Shown: piece after piece, positions 16,344-25,424 of the stretch
Position numbering within the stretch: position 1 is the first letter of the stretch
Layout: the number at the start of each line of letters is the position of its first letter
Origin: Roseomonas gilardii
Lineage (GTDB): Bacteria > Pseudomonadota > Alphaproteobacteria > Acetobacterales > Acetobacteraceae
Length of the DNA stretch: 64,000 nucleotides
Reading direction: 5' to 3'
NCBI RefSeq assembly: GCF_001941945.1
Contig: NZ_CP015583.1
Location: 106,001-170,000, forward strand
The notes under the pieces: model-generated
Databases searched by the model: none
Told to the model about the DNA's origin: nothing
The model's input: the letters and a program-made list of their open reading frames with translations, nothing else
Translations under genes and position numbers: made by a program

Positions 16344-18380
16344 ATGCCGCTCACCCTCCGCAGCCACGCCCTGGACCGCTGGGTCACCCCCGCCGCGCCG
16401 GGCGCCGGGATCCGCAGCGCCGTGGACGGAAGGGTGGTCGCCACCGTCTCCAGCGAAGGGCTGGACTTCGCCGCCATGGCCCGCCATGCGCGGGAGGCCG
16501 GTGGGCCCGCCCTGCGCCGCTTCAACTTCCATGAACGGGCAGAGATGCTGAAGCGCCTCGCCACCTTCCTCGGCGACCGCAAGGAGGCGCTCTACGACCT
16601 CTCCTTCGACACGGGCGCGACGCGGCGCGACAGCCTGATCGACATCGATGGCGGCATCGGCACGCTCTTCGCCTATGCCTCGCGCGGCCGCCGTGAACTG
16701 CCGCCGGGGCGCTTCGTGGTGGAGGGCGAGGTCGAGAGGCTCTCGCGCAACGGCAGCTTCGCCGGGCTGCACATCCTCTCGCCGTTGCAGGGCGTGGCGG
16801 TGCATGTGAACGCCTTCAACTTCCCCTGCTGGGGCATGCTGGAGAAGCTGGCGCCCGCGATCCTGGCCGGCATGCCGGTGATCACCAAGCCGGCCACCGC
16901 CACGGCCTATGTCGCCCATGCGGTGGCGGAGGCGATCGTGGAATCCGGCATCCTGCCGCCCGGCGCCTTCCAGTTCGTCGCCGGCGGCACGGGCGACCTG
17001 CTGGACCACCTGACGGGGCAGGACCTGCTCTCCTTCACCGGTTCCGCCGCCACCTCGGTGAAGCTGCGCGACAATCCCGCCGTGTCGCGCAACGCGGTGC
17101 GCTTCGTGGCCGAGCGGGATTCGCTGAATGCCGCCATCCTCGGTCCGGATGCGACGCCGGAGACGCCGGAATTCGGCCTCTTCGTGCGGGAGGTGGTGCG
17201 CGAGATGACGGCCAAGGCCGGGCAGAAATGCACCGCCATCCGCCGCATCCTGGTGCCCCGCGCACAGGTCGCGGCGGTGGCCGAGGCGCTTTCCGCAGCG
17301 CTGGGCAGGATCACGGTCGGCGACCCGCGGCGCGAGGATGTGCGCATGGGGCCGCTCGCCAGCCTGAACCAGCGCCGCGACGTGCGCGCGGCGGTGGCGC
17401 GTCTCCGGAGCGAGGCCACGATCCTCTTCGGCGATCCGGAGCATTGCACGGTGCTGGGCGGCGATGCGGAGACGGGGGCCTTCATGGCCCCGGTGCTGCT
17501 CCACTGCGAGAGCCCGCTCCGGGCCACGCTGGTCCATGAGGTGGAAGCCTTCGGCCCGGTGGCGACGCTGATGCCTTATGACGGGGTCGAGGAGGCGGTG
17601 GCCCTGGCAAGGCGCGGCGAGGGCAGTCTGGTCGCCTCCGCCTTCTCCTATGACCCGGCCGTGACGGCGGAGCTGGTGGCGGGCCTCGCCCCCTATCACG
17701 GCCGCCTCTTCCTGCTCGACCGCGACAGCGCGGCGGAATCCACCGGCCATGGTTCGCCTTTGCCGGCGCTGGTGCATGGCGGGCCGGGCCGGGCCGGCGG
17801 CGGCGAGGAGATGGGCGGCCTGCGCGGCGTCTTCCACCACATGCAGCGCACCGCGCTCCAGGCCTCGCCCGCCAAGCTTGCCGCGCTCGGCGAGGGATGG
17901 ATCAAGGGCGCGCCCACGCGCATCCCGGAATCCCATCCCTTCCGCCTGGATTACGATGCCCTCTCGGTTGGCGACACGGTGGAGACCGCGTCGCGCACCA
18001 TCACGCTGGCGGATATCGAGCACTTCGCCGGCTTCACCGGCGACAATTTCTACGCCCATATGGACGAGGCGGCGGCGAAGGCGAACCCCTTCTTCCCCGG
18101 CCGCGTCGCGCATGGCTACCTGATCCTGAGCTTCGCCGCCGGGCTCTTCGTCGATCCCGCGCCTGGGCCGCTCCTCGCCAATTACGGGCTGGACCGGCTG
18201 CGCTTCCTCAAGCCCGTCTCGCCGGGGGATTCGATCCGCGTGCGCCTGACCGTGCAGCGGAAGAACCCCGCGCGGAAGCCGGAATATGGCGAGGTGCGCT
18301 GGGACGTGGAGGTCTTCAACCAGGAGGACGAGACGGTGGCGCGCTACGAGCTCCTGACCATGAGCACGCGGAAGCCGTGA
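16344..18380 (+). CDS. paaZ: Bifunctional oxepin-CoA hydrolase / 3-oxo-5,6-dehydrosuberyl-CoA semialdehyde dehydrogenase PaaZ
   Basis: A 678-residue fusion. Residues about 1-520 form an aldehyde dehydrogenase (VHVNAFNFPCWGMLEKLAPA, the SFTGSAATSVKL nucleotide loop, and the catalytic cysteine in AGQKCTAIRR). Residues about 535-678 form a MaoC-like hydratase domain (DIEHFAGFTGDNFYAHMDE and FFPGRVAHGYLI, with the Asp-His pair). The hydratase half opens the oxepin ring and the dehydrogenase half oxidises the semialdehyde, committing the carbon to beta-oxidation. It is transcribed alone, divergent from paaG, and ends at a strong hairpin shared with the convergent MFS gene. Length matches the full two-domain enzyme. 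Confidence 0.94.
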   Translation: MPLTLRSHALDRWVTPAAPGAGIRSAVDGRVVATVSSEGLDFAAMARHAREAGGPALRRFNFHERAEMLKRLATFLGDRKEALYDLSFDTGATRRDSLIDIDGGIGTLFAYASRGRRELPPGRFVVEGEVERLSRNGSFAGLHILSPLQGVAVHVNAFNFPCWGMLEKLAPAILAGMPVITKPATATAYVAHAVAEAIVESGILPPGAFQFVAGGTGDLLDHLTGQDLLSFTGSAATSVKLRDNPAVSRNAVRFVAERDSLNAAILGPDATPETPEFGLFVREVVREMTAKAGQKCTAIRRILVPRAQVAAVAEALSAALGRITVGDPRREDVRMGPLASLNQRRDVRAAVARLRSEATILFGDPEHCTVLGGDAETGAFMAPVLLHCESPLRATLVHEVEAFGPVATLMPYDGVEEAVALARRGEGSLVASAFSYDPAVTAELVAGLAPYHGRLFLLDRDSAAESTGHGSPLPALVHGGPGRAGGGEEMGGLRGVFHHMQRTALQASPAKLAALGEGWIKGAPTRIPESHPFRLDYDALSVGDTVETASRTITLADIEHFAGFTGDNFYAHMDEAAAKANPFFPGRVAHGYLILSFAAGLFVDPAPGPLLANYGLDRLRFLKPVSPGDSIRVRLTVQRKNPARKPEYGEVRWDVEVFNQEDETVARYELLTMSTRKP

Positions 18381-18522
18381 TGCGGGGGGCGGCCTGCCGG
18401 TGCCGTCATGTCCCGCCTTCGAAGGGCAGGCACCGCCCGCCTCTCCACCCGCTGGGGATCGGGCGCCAGGCTGGAGGCCGCCACGGAGAGCCCATGAAAT
18501 CCCCGGGATTCAGCGGGAACCA

Positions 18523-18557
18523 GCTTCGGGGGCAAGACGGAGTCTCGCCCCCGAAGC
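18523..18557. terminator. Hairpin between paaZ and the convergent MFS gene
   Basis: GCTTCGGGGGC at 18523-18533 pairs perfectly with 18547-18557. The inner bases extend the stem as GAC-GGA-GTC. The hairpin lies 12 bases from the MFS stop and is symmetrical, so it can act on both strands. The upstream 140 bases after paaZ show no coding sequence. Confidence 0.6.
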
Positions 18558-18569
18558 GCGCCGACCGAC

Positions 18570-19856
18570 TCACTCCGCCGGCTGCAGCCTGGGCCGGCGG
18601 TACAGCGTGGTGACCAGCAGGGCGGCCACCAGACAGAAGCTGCCGGCCACGTAGAGGGCGGGCAGATAGGTGGAGAACTCGGTCCGGCTGAACCCGGCGC
18701 CGAAGGCAGCGGTGGCGGCGCCGAGCTGGTGTCCGGTGAAGATCCAGCCGAAGACCAGCCCCGCCTTCTCCGGACCGAAGCGGTTGGCGGTGAGGCGCAC
18801 GGTCGGCGGCACGGTCGCCACCCAGTCCAGCCCATAGACCACCGCGAAGATGGAAAGGGCATAGACGTTGAACTCGGTGAAGGGGAGGTAGAGCAGCGAC
18901 AGCCCGCGGAAGGCGTAGTAGGAGGCCAGCAGCCAGCGGTTGTCGTAGCGGTCGGACAGCCAGCCGGACAGGATCGTGCCGGCGAAGTCGAAGATGCCGA
19001 TCACCGCCAGCATGCTCGCTGCCCCGACCGGTGCCACGCCGTAATCGCCGCAGAGCGCGATCCAGTGCGTCTGGATCAGCCCGTTGGTGCTGAGGCCGCA
19101 GACATAGAAGGTCAGGAACAGCACCCAGAAGGTGTAGCTGCCGGCCGCCTCGCGCAGCACGCGGAGGGGAGAGAGGAGGAGGTTGCCCAGCCCCTGCTCG
19201 CGCGGCGGCGCGGCCTGCTGCACGGAGGTACCATAGGGCGTGAGGCCAAGATCCGCGGGCCGGTCGCGCATCAGCAGCAGCACCACGACCATGGCGATGG
19301 CCAGCGTACCGAGCACGAAGACCAGCGCGGTGCGCCAGCCATAGGCCGTGCTGAGGCTGGCCAGGATGGGCAGGAAGACGAGCTGCCCGGTGGCGTTGCT
19401 GGCGGTGAGAAGCCCGACCACGAAGCCGCGCCGTTCCGAGAACCAGCGCGTGGCCACGGTGGCGCCCAGCACGATCGCCGTCATCCCCGTGCCGAGGCCG
19501 ACGATGACGCCCCAGAGCAGCACGAGCTGCCACAGCTCCCGCATCACCAGCGAGCCGAGCAGCCCGGCGGAGATCAGCACCAGGGCGCAGAGGATGACGC
19601 TGCGCACCCCGAAGCGGTTCATGAAGGCCGCGGCGAAGGGGCCCATCAGCCCGAACAGGGCGAGGCGCAGCGCGAAGGCGGTGGAGATATCGGCGTTCTG
19701 CCAGCCGAATTCCTGCTGCAAGGGCTCGATCATCACCCCGGCGGAACCCATGGCCCCGGCGGTGGCGAGCATGGTCAGGAAGGTCGCCCCCGCGACCACC
19801 CAGCCGTAATGGATGCCCTTCTGCCGCAGGCCCGTGGCCAAGGCGGTGGAGATCAT
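18570..19856 (-). CDS. MFS transporter (monocarboxylate / oxalate-formate type)
   Basis: A 428-residue protein with twelve predicted membrane helices. It begins with GIHYGWVVAGATFLTML, typical of the OFA/MCT branch of the major facilitator superfamily. The loop between helices 2 and 3 reads MNRFGVRSVI, and the matching loop in the second half GWLSDRYDNRW, both MFS signatures. The substrate is probably a carboxylate but cannot be fixed. It is the second gene of a marR-MFS unit, 60 bases after marR, which suggests MarR-controlled uptake or efflux. Confidence 0.82.
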   Translation of the reverse strand: MISTALATGLRQKGIHYGWVVAGATFLTMLATAGAMGSAGVMIEPLQQEFGWQNADISTAFALRLALFGLMGPFAAAFMNRFGVRSVILCALVLISAGLLGSLVMRELWQLVLLWGVIVGLGTGMTAIVLGATVATRWFSERRGFVVGLLTASNATGQLVFLPILASLSTAYGWRTALVFVLGTLAIAMVVVLLLMRDRPADLGLTPYGTSVQQAAPPREQGLGNLLLSPLRVLREAAGSYTFWVLFLTFYVCGLSTNGLIQTHWIALCGDYGVAPVGAASMLAVIGIFDFAGTILSGWLSDRYDNRWLLASYYAFRGLSLLYLPFTEFNVYALSIFAVVYGLDWVATVPPTVRLTANRFGPEKAGLVFGWIFTGHQLGAATAAFGAGFSRTEFSTYLPALYVAGSFCLVAALLVTTLYRRPRLQPAE

Positions 19857-19916
19857 GATGGCGTTTCCCCCGTGGGTGCCCGGTCGGGCGAATGGTTGAA
19901 TCCGGACGGCAAAGGG

Positions 19917-20315
19917 TCAGAGGTCATACAGCAAGGCACGCAGGTTGCGGGCGCCCTCCGCGCCGAGCAGCGCCTCGACCTCCGCCTGTGCCTTGTTCCA
20001 CAGCGGCGCGCCGTCGCTCAGCACCTGCTGCGCCGCCTCGGTCAGCTCCAGCGCGGTCTCGCGCTGGTCCCGTCCGGCTACGCTGCGGATCAGCCCGTCG
20101 CGTTCCAGCAGCTTGGCATTGCGCCCGACCGTGGAGCGGTCCAGCAGGCTGAGCCGCGCCAGCTCGGTGAGCGAGACGGGCTGGAAATGCCCGATCCGCC
20201 GCAGCAGGCTGTACTGGGCCACGTTGACGCCCGCAGGCGCCAGGGCCTCGTCATAGATCGACGAGACCTTCCGGGCCGCCACGCGGAGCGCGACGCAGTA
20301 GCATTCCGTCATCAT
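19917..20315 (-). CDS. MarR-family transcriptional regulator
   Basis: A 132-residue winged-helix protein. The recognition helix lies in SLTELARLSLLDRSTVGRNAKLLERDG, followed by the wing GRDQRETALELT. MarR proteins act as dimers that release DNA when they bind small aromatic or carboxylate ligands. A 20-base near-palindrome sits immediately before the start codon (20318-20337), as expected for autorepression. The MFS gene follows in the same direction. Confidence 0.85.
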   Translation of the reverse strand: MMTECYCVALRVAARKVSSIYDEALAPAGVNVAQYSLLRRIGHFQPVSLTELARLSLLDRSTVGRNAKLLERDGLIRSVAGRDQRETALELTEAAQQVLSDGAPLWNKAQAEVEALLGAEGARNLRALLYDL

Positions 20316-20317
20316 AG

Positions 20318-20337
20318 ATGCGGGTATATGCCCGCAT
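20318..20337. promoter_or_regulatory. Palindrome in front of marR, probable MarR operator
   Basis: ATGCGGG-TATATG-CCCGCAT has 7-base perfect arms. It is 2 bases from the marR start codon, so a bound dimer would block transcription or translation start of the marR-MFS unit. Confidence 0.6.
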
Positions 20338-20386
20338 TAGCCGCCCGTCCAGGGCTTTCTGCGGCCGTGGCGCCCTGATCCCGGGC

Positions 20387-21118
20387 TCAGATCTGGTCCC
20401 GCACCCGCTCCAGCGTCTTGTCCAGATGCATTTGCAGCACCCGCGCCAGCGCCGCGCCGTCGCGCTTCCGCAGAGCCGCGACCATCTGCTCGTGCTCGGC
20501 CACGGCGCCCGCCCATTTCTCCGGTCCGGCATTGCCGATGAAGCGGATGTGCTTCATCCGCGCCTGGATCGCCTCATGCGCCCAGATGAGCGTGGCATTG
20601 CCGGACAGCGCCACGATGGCCGTGTGGATCGCCTGGTTCAGCTTGAAATAGGCCATGCGGTCCCGGGCGGCATAGCGATCCATCATCGCCTCGTGCAGCG
20701 CCGCGACGCGCGCGATCCCCTCCTCGGAGGCCTCGGAGCAGGCGAGTTCCCCCGCCAGCCCTTCCAGGTTGCGCAGCACCGTCAGGCTGTCGGTCACGTC
20801 CTTCAGCGTCACCTTGCGCACCACCGCGCCCCGGGCCGGCACCAGCTCCACCAGCCCCTCGCCGGCCAGCATGCGCACGGCCTCGCGCAGCGGCGTGCGG
20901 GAAACGCCGAGCTTGGCGCAGAGCGCGACCTCGTTGATGCGGGTGCCAGGGGCGATGGTGCCCTGGGTGATCAGGTCGCGCAGCCGGGCCGCCACTTCCT
21001 CCTGGAGGGGGCGGCGCACGATCGGCCCCACGCCACCCGCCGGCAGGCCTTCCAGCCTGTCTTCGTCCATGAGGGCGGATGTGGCCATCAGCTTCGATCC
21101 TGATCCATGCTCATCCAT
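20387..21118 (-). CDS. GntR-family regulator (FadR/FCD subfamily)
   Basis: A 243-residue regulator. The GntR winged helix is at residues about 37-105 (INEVALCAKLGVSRTPLREA and the wing VELVPARGAVVRKV). The helical FCD ligand domain follows, with the metal or acid-binding histidines in FKLNQAIHTAIV and EHEQMVAALRKRD. It is divergent from the PdxA2-Tct operon and separated from it by 133 bases holding two dyads, so it is the likely local regulator responding to the transported acid or an intermediate. ATGs at residues 11 and 17 are alternative starts. Confidence 0.88.
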   Translation of the reverse strand: MDEHGSGSKLMATSALMDEDRLEGLPAGGVGPIVRRPLQEEVAARLRDLITQGTIAPGTRINEVALCAKLGVSRTPLREAVRMLAGEGLVELVPARGAVVRKVTLKDVTDSLTVLRNLEGLAGELACSEASEEGIARVAALHEAMMDRYAARDRMAYFKLNQAIHTAIVALSGNATLIWAHEAIQARMKHIRFIGNAGPEKWAGAVAEHEQMVAALRKRDGAALARVLQMHLDKTLERVRDQI

Positions 21119-21180
21119 GCGGGAGCCCTCTTAGATATGCCTTGACGGGGCCGGCCCGTCCACATTAGGTCTGGATTACT

Positions 21181-21200
21181 GTATGCAGTGTGAAGCATAC
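21181..21200. promoter_or_regulatory. Dyad in the gntR-pdxA2 intergenic region, possible GntR operator
   Basis: GTATGC and GCATAC form a 6-base perfect dyad with an 8-base centre. A second dyad, GACGGG-GCCGG-CCCGTC, lies at 21144-21160. Both sit between the divergent gntR and pdxA2-like genes, where the regulator should act. Confidence 0.45.
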
Positions 21201-21251
21201 TCTATGTGACGGCTGAAACGAAGCCAAAGCAAGAATGCGGGAGAGGGCGGC

Positions 21252-22274
21252 ATGGAAGCGCAACTGCTGACGAGGCCGAGGATCGCTCTGGCCATGGGCG
21301 ACGCGGCCGGCGTCTCCTCCGAACTGGCCGCCAAGGTGCTGGCCGATCCCCAGGTGCGCGAGGCCGCCGAGATCACCGTGATCGGCGATGCCCGCATGCT
21401 GGCCCGCGGCGCCGAATTCGCCGGCGTCAACCCGGATGTCGATGTGGTGCGCGATGGCGAGCCGATGCCACGCCGCGTGCCCGGCCGCCCCGTGCTGATC
21501 GATCTCGGCCATGGTGACCCGGACGGCATCAGGCTGGGCGAGATCTCCGAAGCCGGCGGCCGCTTCGCCACCGAGAATTTCCGCCGCGCCCTGCGCATGG
21601 CCGCCGCCGGCGAGGCCGACGCGGTCTGCTTCACACCCTTCAACAAGGCGGCGATGCGCCTCGTCACCCCGGGCTACGAGGACGAGATCGGTTTCTCCGC
21701 CGAGACCATCGGCTTCCATGGCGTGGCCAAGGAGTTCAACGTCCTGGAAGGGCTGTGGAACGCCCGCGTCACCTCGCATGTGCCGCTGAAGGACGTGGCC
21801 GGGCTGCTGACGAAGGAGGCCATCCTCGACAACCTGCGCCTGACCGACGAGGCGCTGCGCGCCTCTGGCGTCGCCCGCCCGCGCATCGCCGTGGCGGGAC
21901 TGAACCCGCATGCCGGCGACAACGGCAATTTCGGGCGCGAGGAGATCGACGTGATCGCCCCGGCGGTGGAGGCGGGCAAGCGCGAGCAGATCGCCTGCGA
22001 CGGTCCCTTCCCGGCGGACACGGTCTTCGTGCGCGCCAGGCGCGGCGATTTCGACGCGGTGCTGACCATGTTCCACGACCAGGGCCAGATCGCGATGAAG
22101 CTGATCGGCTTCGATGCCGGCGTGACGCTGATGGGCGGCTTCCCCTTCCCGATCTGCACCGCCGCCCATGGCACGGCCTATGACATCGCGGGCAAGGGCA
22201 TCGCCCATCCCGGCGCCATGCGCAACGCGCTGCTGCTGGCCTCCCGCATGGCGGCGAGCCGCATCGCCGCCTGA
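21252..22274 (+). CDS. PdxA2-type 4-phospho sugar-acid dehydrogenase (4-hydroxythreonine-4-phosphate dehydrogenase family)
   Basis: A 340-residue protein with the PdxA metal and substrate signatures CFTPFNKAAM, AGLNPHAGDNGNFGREE and FHDQGQIAMKLIGF. These residues belong to the family that oxidises a 4-phosphorylated four-carbon acid and decarboxylates it. Members outside vitamin B6 synthesis (PdxA2) act on 4-phospho-erythronate or -threonate. A catabolic role is favoured here because it heads an operon with a tripartite carboxylate transporter and faces a GntR regulator. The usual partner DUF1537 kinase is not in the window. Confidence 0.85.
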   Translation: MEAQLLTRPRIALAMGDAAGVSSELAAKVLADPQVREAAEITVIGDARMLARGAEFAGVNPDVDVVRDGEPMPRRVPGRPVLIDLGHGDPDGIRLGEISEAGGRFATENFRRALRMAAAGEADAVCFTPFNKAAMRLVTPGYEDEIGFSAETIGFHGVAKEFNVLEGLWNARVTSHVPLKDVAGLLTKEAILDNLRLTDEALRASGVARPRIAVAGLNPHAGDNGNFGREEIDVIAPAVEAGKREQIACDGPFPADTVFVRARRGDFDAVLTMFHDQGQIAMKLIGFDAGVTLMGGFPFPICTAAHGTAYDIAGKGIAHPGAMRNALLLASRMAASRIAA

Positions 22275-22338
22275 TCGACCGAACAACGGCGCGAAGGCCC
22301 GGAACGGGTGCGCGCCTCATCCCTGGAGGAAAACAAGA

Positions 22339-23349
22339 ATGCGCGTTCTCCCGACGCTGACGCTCGCCTTCTCGCTCGGTGCCGCCTCCCTGGCGGCGAC
22401 GGCACCCCGCCCCGCCCTGGCGGCCTGGGAGCCGAACCGCCCCGTCGAGTTCATCGTCACCTCCGGCGCCGGTGGCGGCACCGACCTCTTCGCCCGCACC
22501 ATCCAGGCGGCGATCCAGAAGCATGAGCTGCTGAACGTGCCCGTCGTCGTCACCAACAAGGGCGGCGGATCGGGCGCGGAGGGCTTCGTCTATGGCCGTG
22601 GCTCGCAGGGCGACCCGCTGAAGGTGATCTTCGGCACCAACAACGAGTGGCTGCTGCCCTATGTCGCGCGCGTGGCCTGGAAGCCGGAGCAGCTCGTGCC
22701 GGTGGCCGCCATGGCCTTCGACGAATTCATGCTGTGGGTGAAGGCCGACGCGCCCTACAAGACCGCCGCCGACTACATCGCCGCGGCGCGCGAGAAGCCC
22801 GGCGCCATGAAGATGGGTGGCAGCCAGACCAAGGACACCGACCAGATCCTCACGCTGAAGATCCAGAAGGCGACCGGCGTGCGCTTCACCTACATCCCCT
22901 TCCGCGGCGGCGGAGAGGCGGGCGTGCAGCTCGCGGGCGGGCATGTGGATTCCAACGTCAACAACCCCTCCGAAAGCGTCGGCGGCTGGCGCGGCGACCA
23001 GGTCCGCCCGGTCTGCGTCTTCCGCAAGACGCCCCTGTCGGTCACGGAGAAGGTAACCGCGACGCAGTCCTGGGCCGATATCCCGACCTGCGCCAGCCAG
23101 GGCATCGCGGTGGACGAGTACCGCATGCCGCGCACCGTCTTCCTGCCGCCCGACGTGCCGAAGGAGGCGCAGGAATTCTGGACCAACGTGATGCGCAAGG
23201 TCACCGAGACGCCGGAATGGAAGGACTACATCACCCGCACGGTGCAGAGCGCGGTCTTCCTGACGCCTGACCAGATGAAGCCCCTCATGGAGGAGGAGCA
23301 GAAATCCGGCAAGGAGATGTTCGCCGCCGAGAAGTGGCTGGTGAACTGA
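22339..23349 (+). CDS. Tripartite tricarboxylate transporter substrate-binding protein (TctC/Bug family)
   Basis: A 336-residue periplasmic receptor. The signal peptide covers residues 1 to about 30 (LAFSLGAASLAATAPRPALA). Bug-family features follow: WEPNRPVEFIVTSGAGGGTD in the first lobe, VVVTNKGGGSGAEGF, and FRGGGEAGVQLAGGHVD lining the ligand pocket. It captures a carboxylated solute for the membrane subunits encoded next. ATG 22339 lies behind TGGAGGA. The family is heavily expanded in Roseomonas-like bacteria, so the ligand cannot be guessed from the receptor; the neighbouring PdxA2 hints at a sugar acid. Confidence 0.9.
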   Translation: MRVLPTLTLAFSLGAASLAATAPRPALAAWEPNRPVEFIVTSGAGGGTDLFARTIQAAIQKHELLNVPVVVTNKGGGSGAEGFVYGRGSQGDPLKVIFGTNNEWLLPYVARVAWKPEQLVPVAAMAFDEFMLWVKADAPYKTAADYIAAAREKPGAMKMGGSQTKDTDQILTLKIQKATGVRFTYIPFRGGGEAGVQLAGGHVDSNVNNPSESVGGWRGDQVRPVCVFRKTPLSVTEKVTATQSWADIPTCASQGIAVDEYRMPRTVFLPPDVPKEAQEFWTNVMRKVTETPEWKDYITRTVQSAVFLTPDQMKPLMEEEQKSGKEMFAAEKWLVN

Positions 23350-23380
23350 GGCACCGGACGCCGGACAGGGAGCGACGGCC

Positions 23381-23863
23381 ATGCTGACGCGTTACCGGAT
23401 GGAAATGGCCACGGCGGCCGTCGTCTTCCTGCTGGGTGCCATCGCCGTGATCGGCGCCCTGGAACTGGACTATGGCTGGGCGGAGGACGGGCCGCAGGCC
23501 GGCTACTTCCCCTTCCGCATCGGCCTGATCGTCATGGCCGCCGCCGTCGCGATCGCGGTGCAAAGCTGGTACAACCGCACGGCCCTGACGCGGGAGGTCT
23601 TCGTGGACCGCGCCGGCAGCGGGCGCGTGCTGCGCTTCGGCCTGTCGATCCTGGCCCTGGTGGTGCTGTCGCTCACCCTCGGCATGTATGTCGCCATGGC
23701 CGCCTACCTGTTCGTCATGATGCGCTGGCAGGGGCGGCATTCCTGGCTCGCCAGCATCGCCGTGCCGCTGCTCTACACCATCGCGACATGGCTGGTCTTC
23801 GAGCGCTGGTTCCTCGTGCCGCTCCTCAAGGGGCCGGTCGAGGTTTGGCTCGGCCTGGCCTGA
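23381..23863 (+). CDS. Tripartite tricarboxylate transporter small membrane subunit (TctB)
   Basis: A 160-residue protein with four hydrophobic segments, the size and layout of TctB. The segment between the first and second helices (YGWAEDGPQAGYFPFRIGL) matches the family, which commonly has a proline/glycine-rich FP motif there. It lies between the receptor and the large subunit with gaps of 31 and 12 bases, so the three are one unit. Confidence 0.88.
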   Translation: MLTRYRMEMATAAVVFLLGAIAVIGALELDYGWAEDGPQAGYFPFRIGLIVMAAAVAIAVQSWYNRTALTREVFVDRAGSGRVLRFGLSILALVVLSLTLGMYVAMAAYLFVMMRWQGRHSWLASIAVPLLYTIATWLVFERWFLVPLLKGPVEVWLGLA

Positions 23864-23875
23864 GGAGACCGGACG

Positions 23876-25408
23876 ATGTTCGACAATCTCGACGCGCTGA
23901 TGCACGGCTTCGGCGTCGTGCTCACCTTCCACCACGTCGCCATCATCATGGGCGGGGTGCTGCTGGGCATCCTGGTCGGCGTGCTGCCCGGCCTCGGCGC
24001 GCCGAACGGCGTGACCCTGCTGCTGCCGCTGACCTTCTCGATGGACCCTGTCTCGGCCATCATCCTGCTCACCAGCCTCTACTGGGGCGCGCTCTTCGGC
24101 GGCTCCACCACCTCGATCCTGTTCAACATCCCGGGCGAGCCCTCCTCCGTCGCCACGACCTTCGACGGCTATCCCATGGCCCGCAACGGACGGGCCACCG
24201 AGGCGCTAACCTATGCCTTCCTGTCCGCCGGCTTCGGCGCGCTGGTGGGCGTGCTGGTGATCACCGTGCTGTCCGGCTTCGTCACCTCCTTCGCCCTGCG
24301 CTTCGGCCCGCCGGAATACTTCGCGGTCTATCTGCTGGCCTTCGCCTCCTTCATCGCCTTCGGCGGCGGCGCGCCGCTCAAGACGCTGGTCTCCATCTGC
24401 CTGGGCTTCGGCTTCGGCATGGTGGGCATGGACACGGTCTCCGGCTCCATGCGCCTGACCTTCGACATCCCCGACCTGATCAAGGGCATCTCCTTCCTCG
24501 TCGTGGTGATCGGCCTCTTCGGCATCGGCGAGCTGCTGCTGACGCTGGAGGAAGGGCTGGAGTTCAAGAGCGTCCGCGCCAAGCTCAACCCGATCGAGAT
24601 CCTGCGCGCCGCCGCGAAGATGCCGCAGTACTTCTTCGCCATGCTACGCGGCAGCGCCATCGGCGTCTGGATGGGCATCACCCCGGGCGGCCCGACCGCG
24701 GCCTCCTTCATGTCCTACGGCATCGCGCGCAAGGTCTCGCGCCGTCGCGACAATTTCGGCAAGGGCGAGCCGGAGGGCGTGATCGCGCCGGAAACGGCGG
24801 ACCATTCCGCCGGCACCGCCGCCATGCTGCCGATGCTGGCGCTGGGCATCCCCGGCTCCGCCACCTCGGCGGTGATGCTGGGCGGGCTGATGATCTGGGG
24901 CCTCAACCCCGGCCCGATGCTCTTCATCGAGCAGAAGGATTTCGTCTGGGGCATGATCGCCTCGATGTACCTGGGCAACGTCATCGGCGTGGTGCTGGTG
25001 CTGGCCACGGTGCCCTTCTTCGCGGCGCTGCTCTCGGTGCCTTTCACCATCATCGGCCCGATCATCGTCACCGTCTGCCTTGCCGGCGCCTATACCGTCG
25101 CGAACTCCGCCTTCGACCTGTGGATCATGCTGGCTTTCGGCGTGGCGGGCTACGTCATGAAGAAGCTGGACTACCCGATCGCCCCGCTCGTCCTGGCCAT
25201 GGTGATCGGCGACAAGGCGGAGGACGCCTTCCGCCAGTCCATGCTGCTCTCCCAGGGCTCCCTCGGCATCCTCTGGTCGAACCCCTTGGTGGGCACGATC
25301 TCCACCGTCGCCATCCTGTTCCTGCTCTGGCCCCTCGTGGCGGCTTTCCTGGGCTGGCGCCGCGCCGGCAAGTCCGTCCTGGCCGCGGGGTCTGGGAGCC
25401 AGGCGTGA
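23876..25408 (+). CDS. Tripartite tricarboxylate transporter large permease subunit (TctA)
   Basis: A 510-residue permease with about twelve membrane segments. The family signatures are GVLPGLGAPNGVTLLLPLTF, the GALFGGSTTSILFNIPGEPS loop, and the second repeat MLALGIPGSATSAVMLGGLM. It couples solute uptake to the ion gradient together with TctB and TctC. It is followed after 17 bases by a structured repeat and then, still on the same strand, by a dehydrogenase gene, so the repeat stands inside a likely catabolic operon. Confidence 0.92.
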   Translation: MFDNLDALMHGFGVVLTFHHVAIIMGGVLLGILVGVLPGLGAPNGVTLLLPLTFSMDPVSAIILLTSLYWGALFGGSTTSILFNIPGEPSSVATTFDGYPMARNGRATEALTYAFLSAGFGALVGVLVITVLSGFVTSFALRFGPPEYFAVYLLAFASFIAFGGGAPLKTLVSICLGFGFGMVGMDTVSGSMRLTFDIPDLIKGISFLVVVIGLFGIGELLLTLEEGLEFKSVRAKLNPIEILRAAAKMPQYFFAMLRGSAIGVWMGITPGGPTAASFMSYGIARKVSRRRDNFGKGEPEGVIAPETADHSAGTAAMLPMLALGIPGSATSAVMLGGLMIWGLNPGPMLFIEQKDFVWGMIASMYLGNVIGVVLVLATVPFFAALLSVPFTIIGPIIVTVCLAGAYTVANSAFDLWIMLAFGVAGYVMKKLDYPIAPLVLAMVIGDKAEDAFRQSMLLSQGSLGILWSNPLVGTISTVAILFLLWPLVAAFLGWRRAGKSVLAAGSGSQA

Positions 25409-25424
25409 TCGCTGGTGTCCGGCC

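Noticed and set aside
18381..18522. Possible further copy of the five-hairpin repeat after paaZ
   Set aside because: Only a short stretch resembling the GATCAGCGG linker and one terminal hairpin can be matched; order and other stems are missing.
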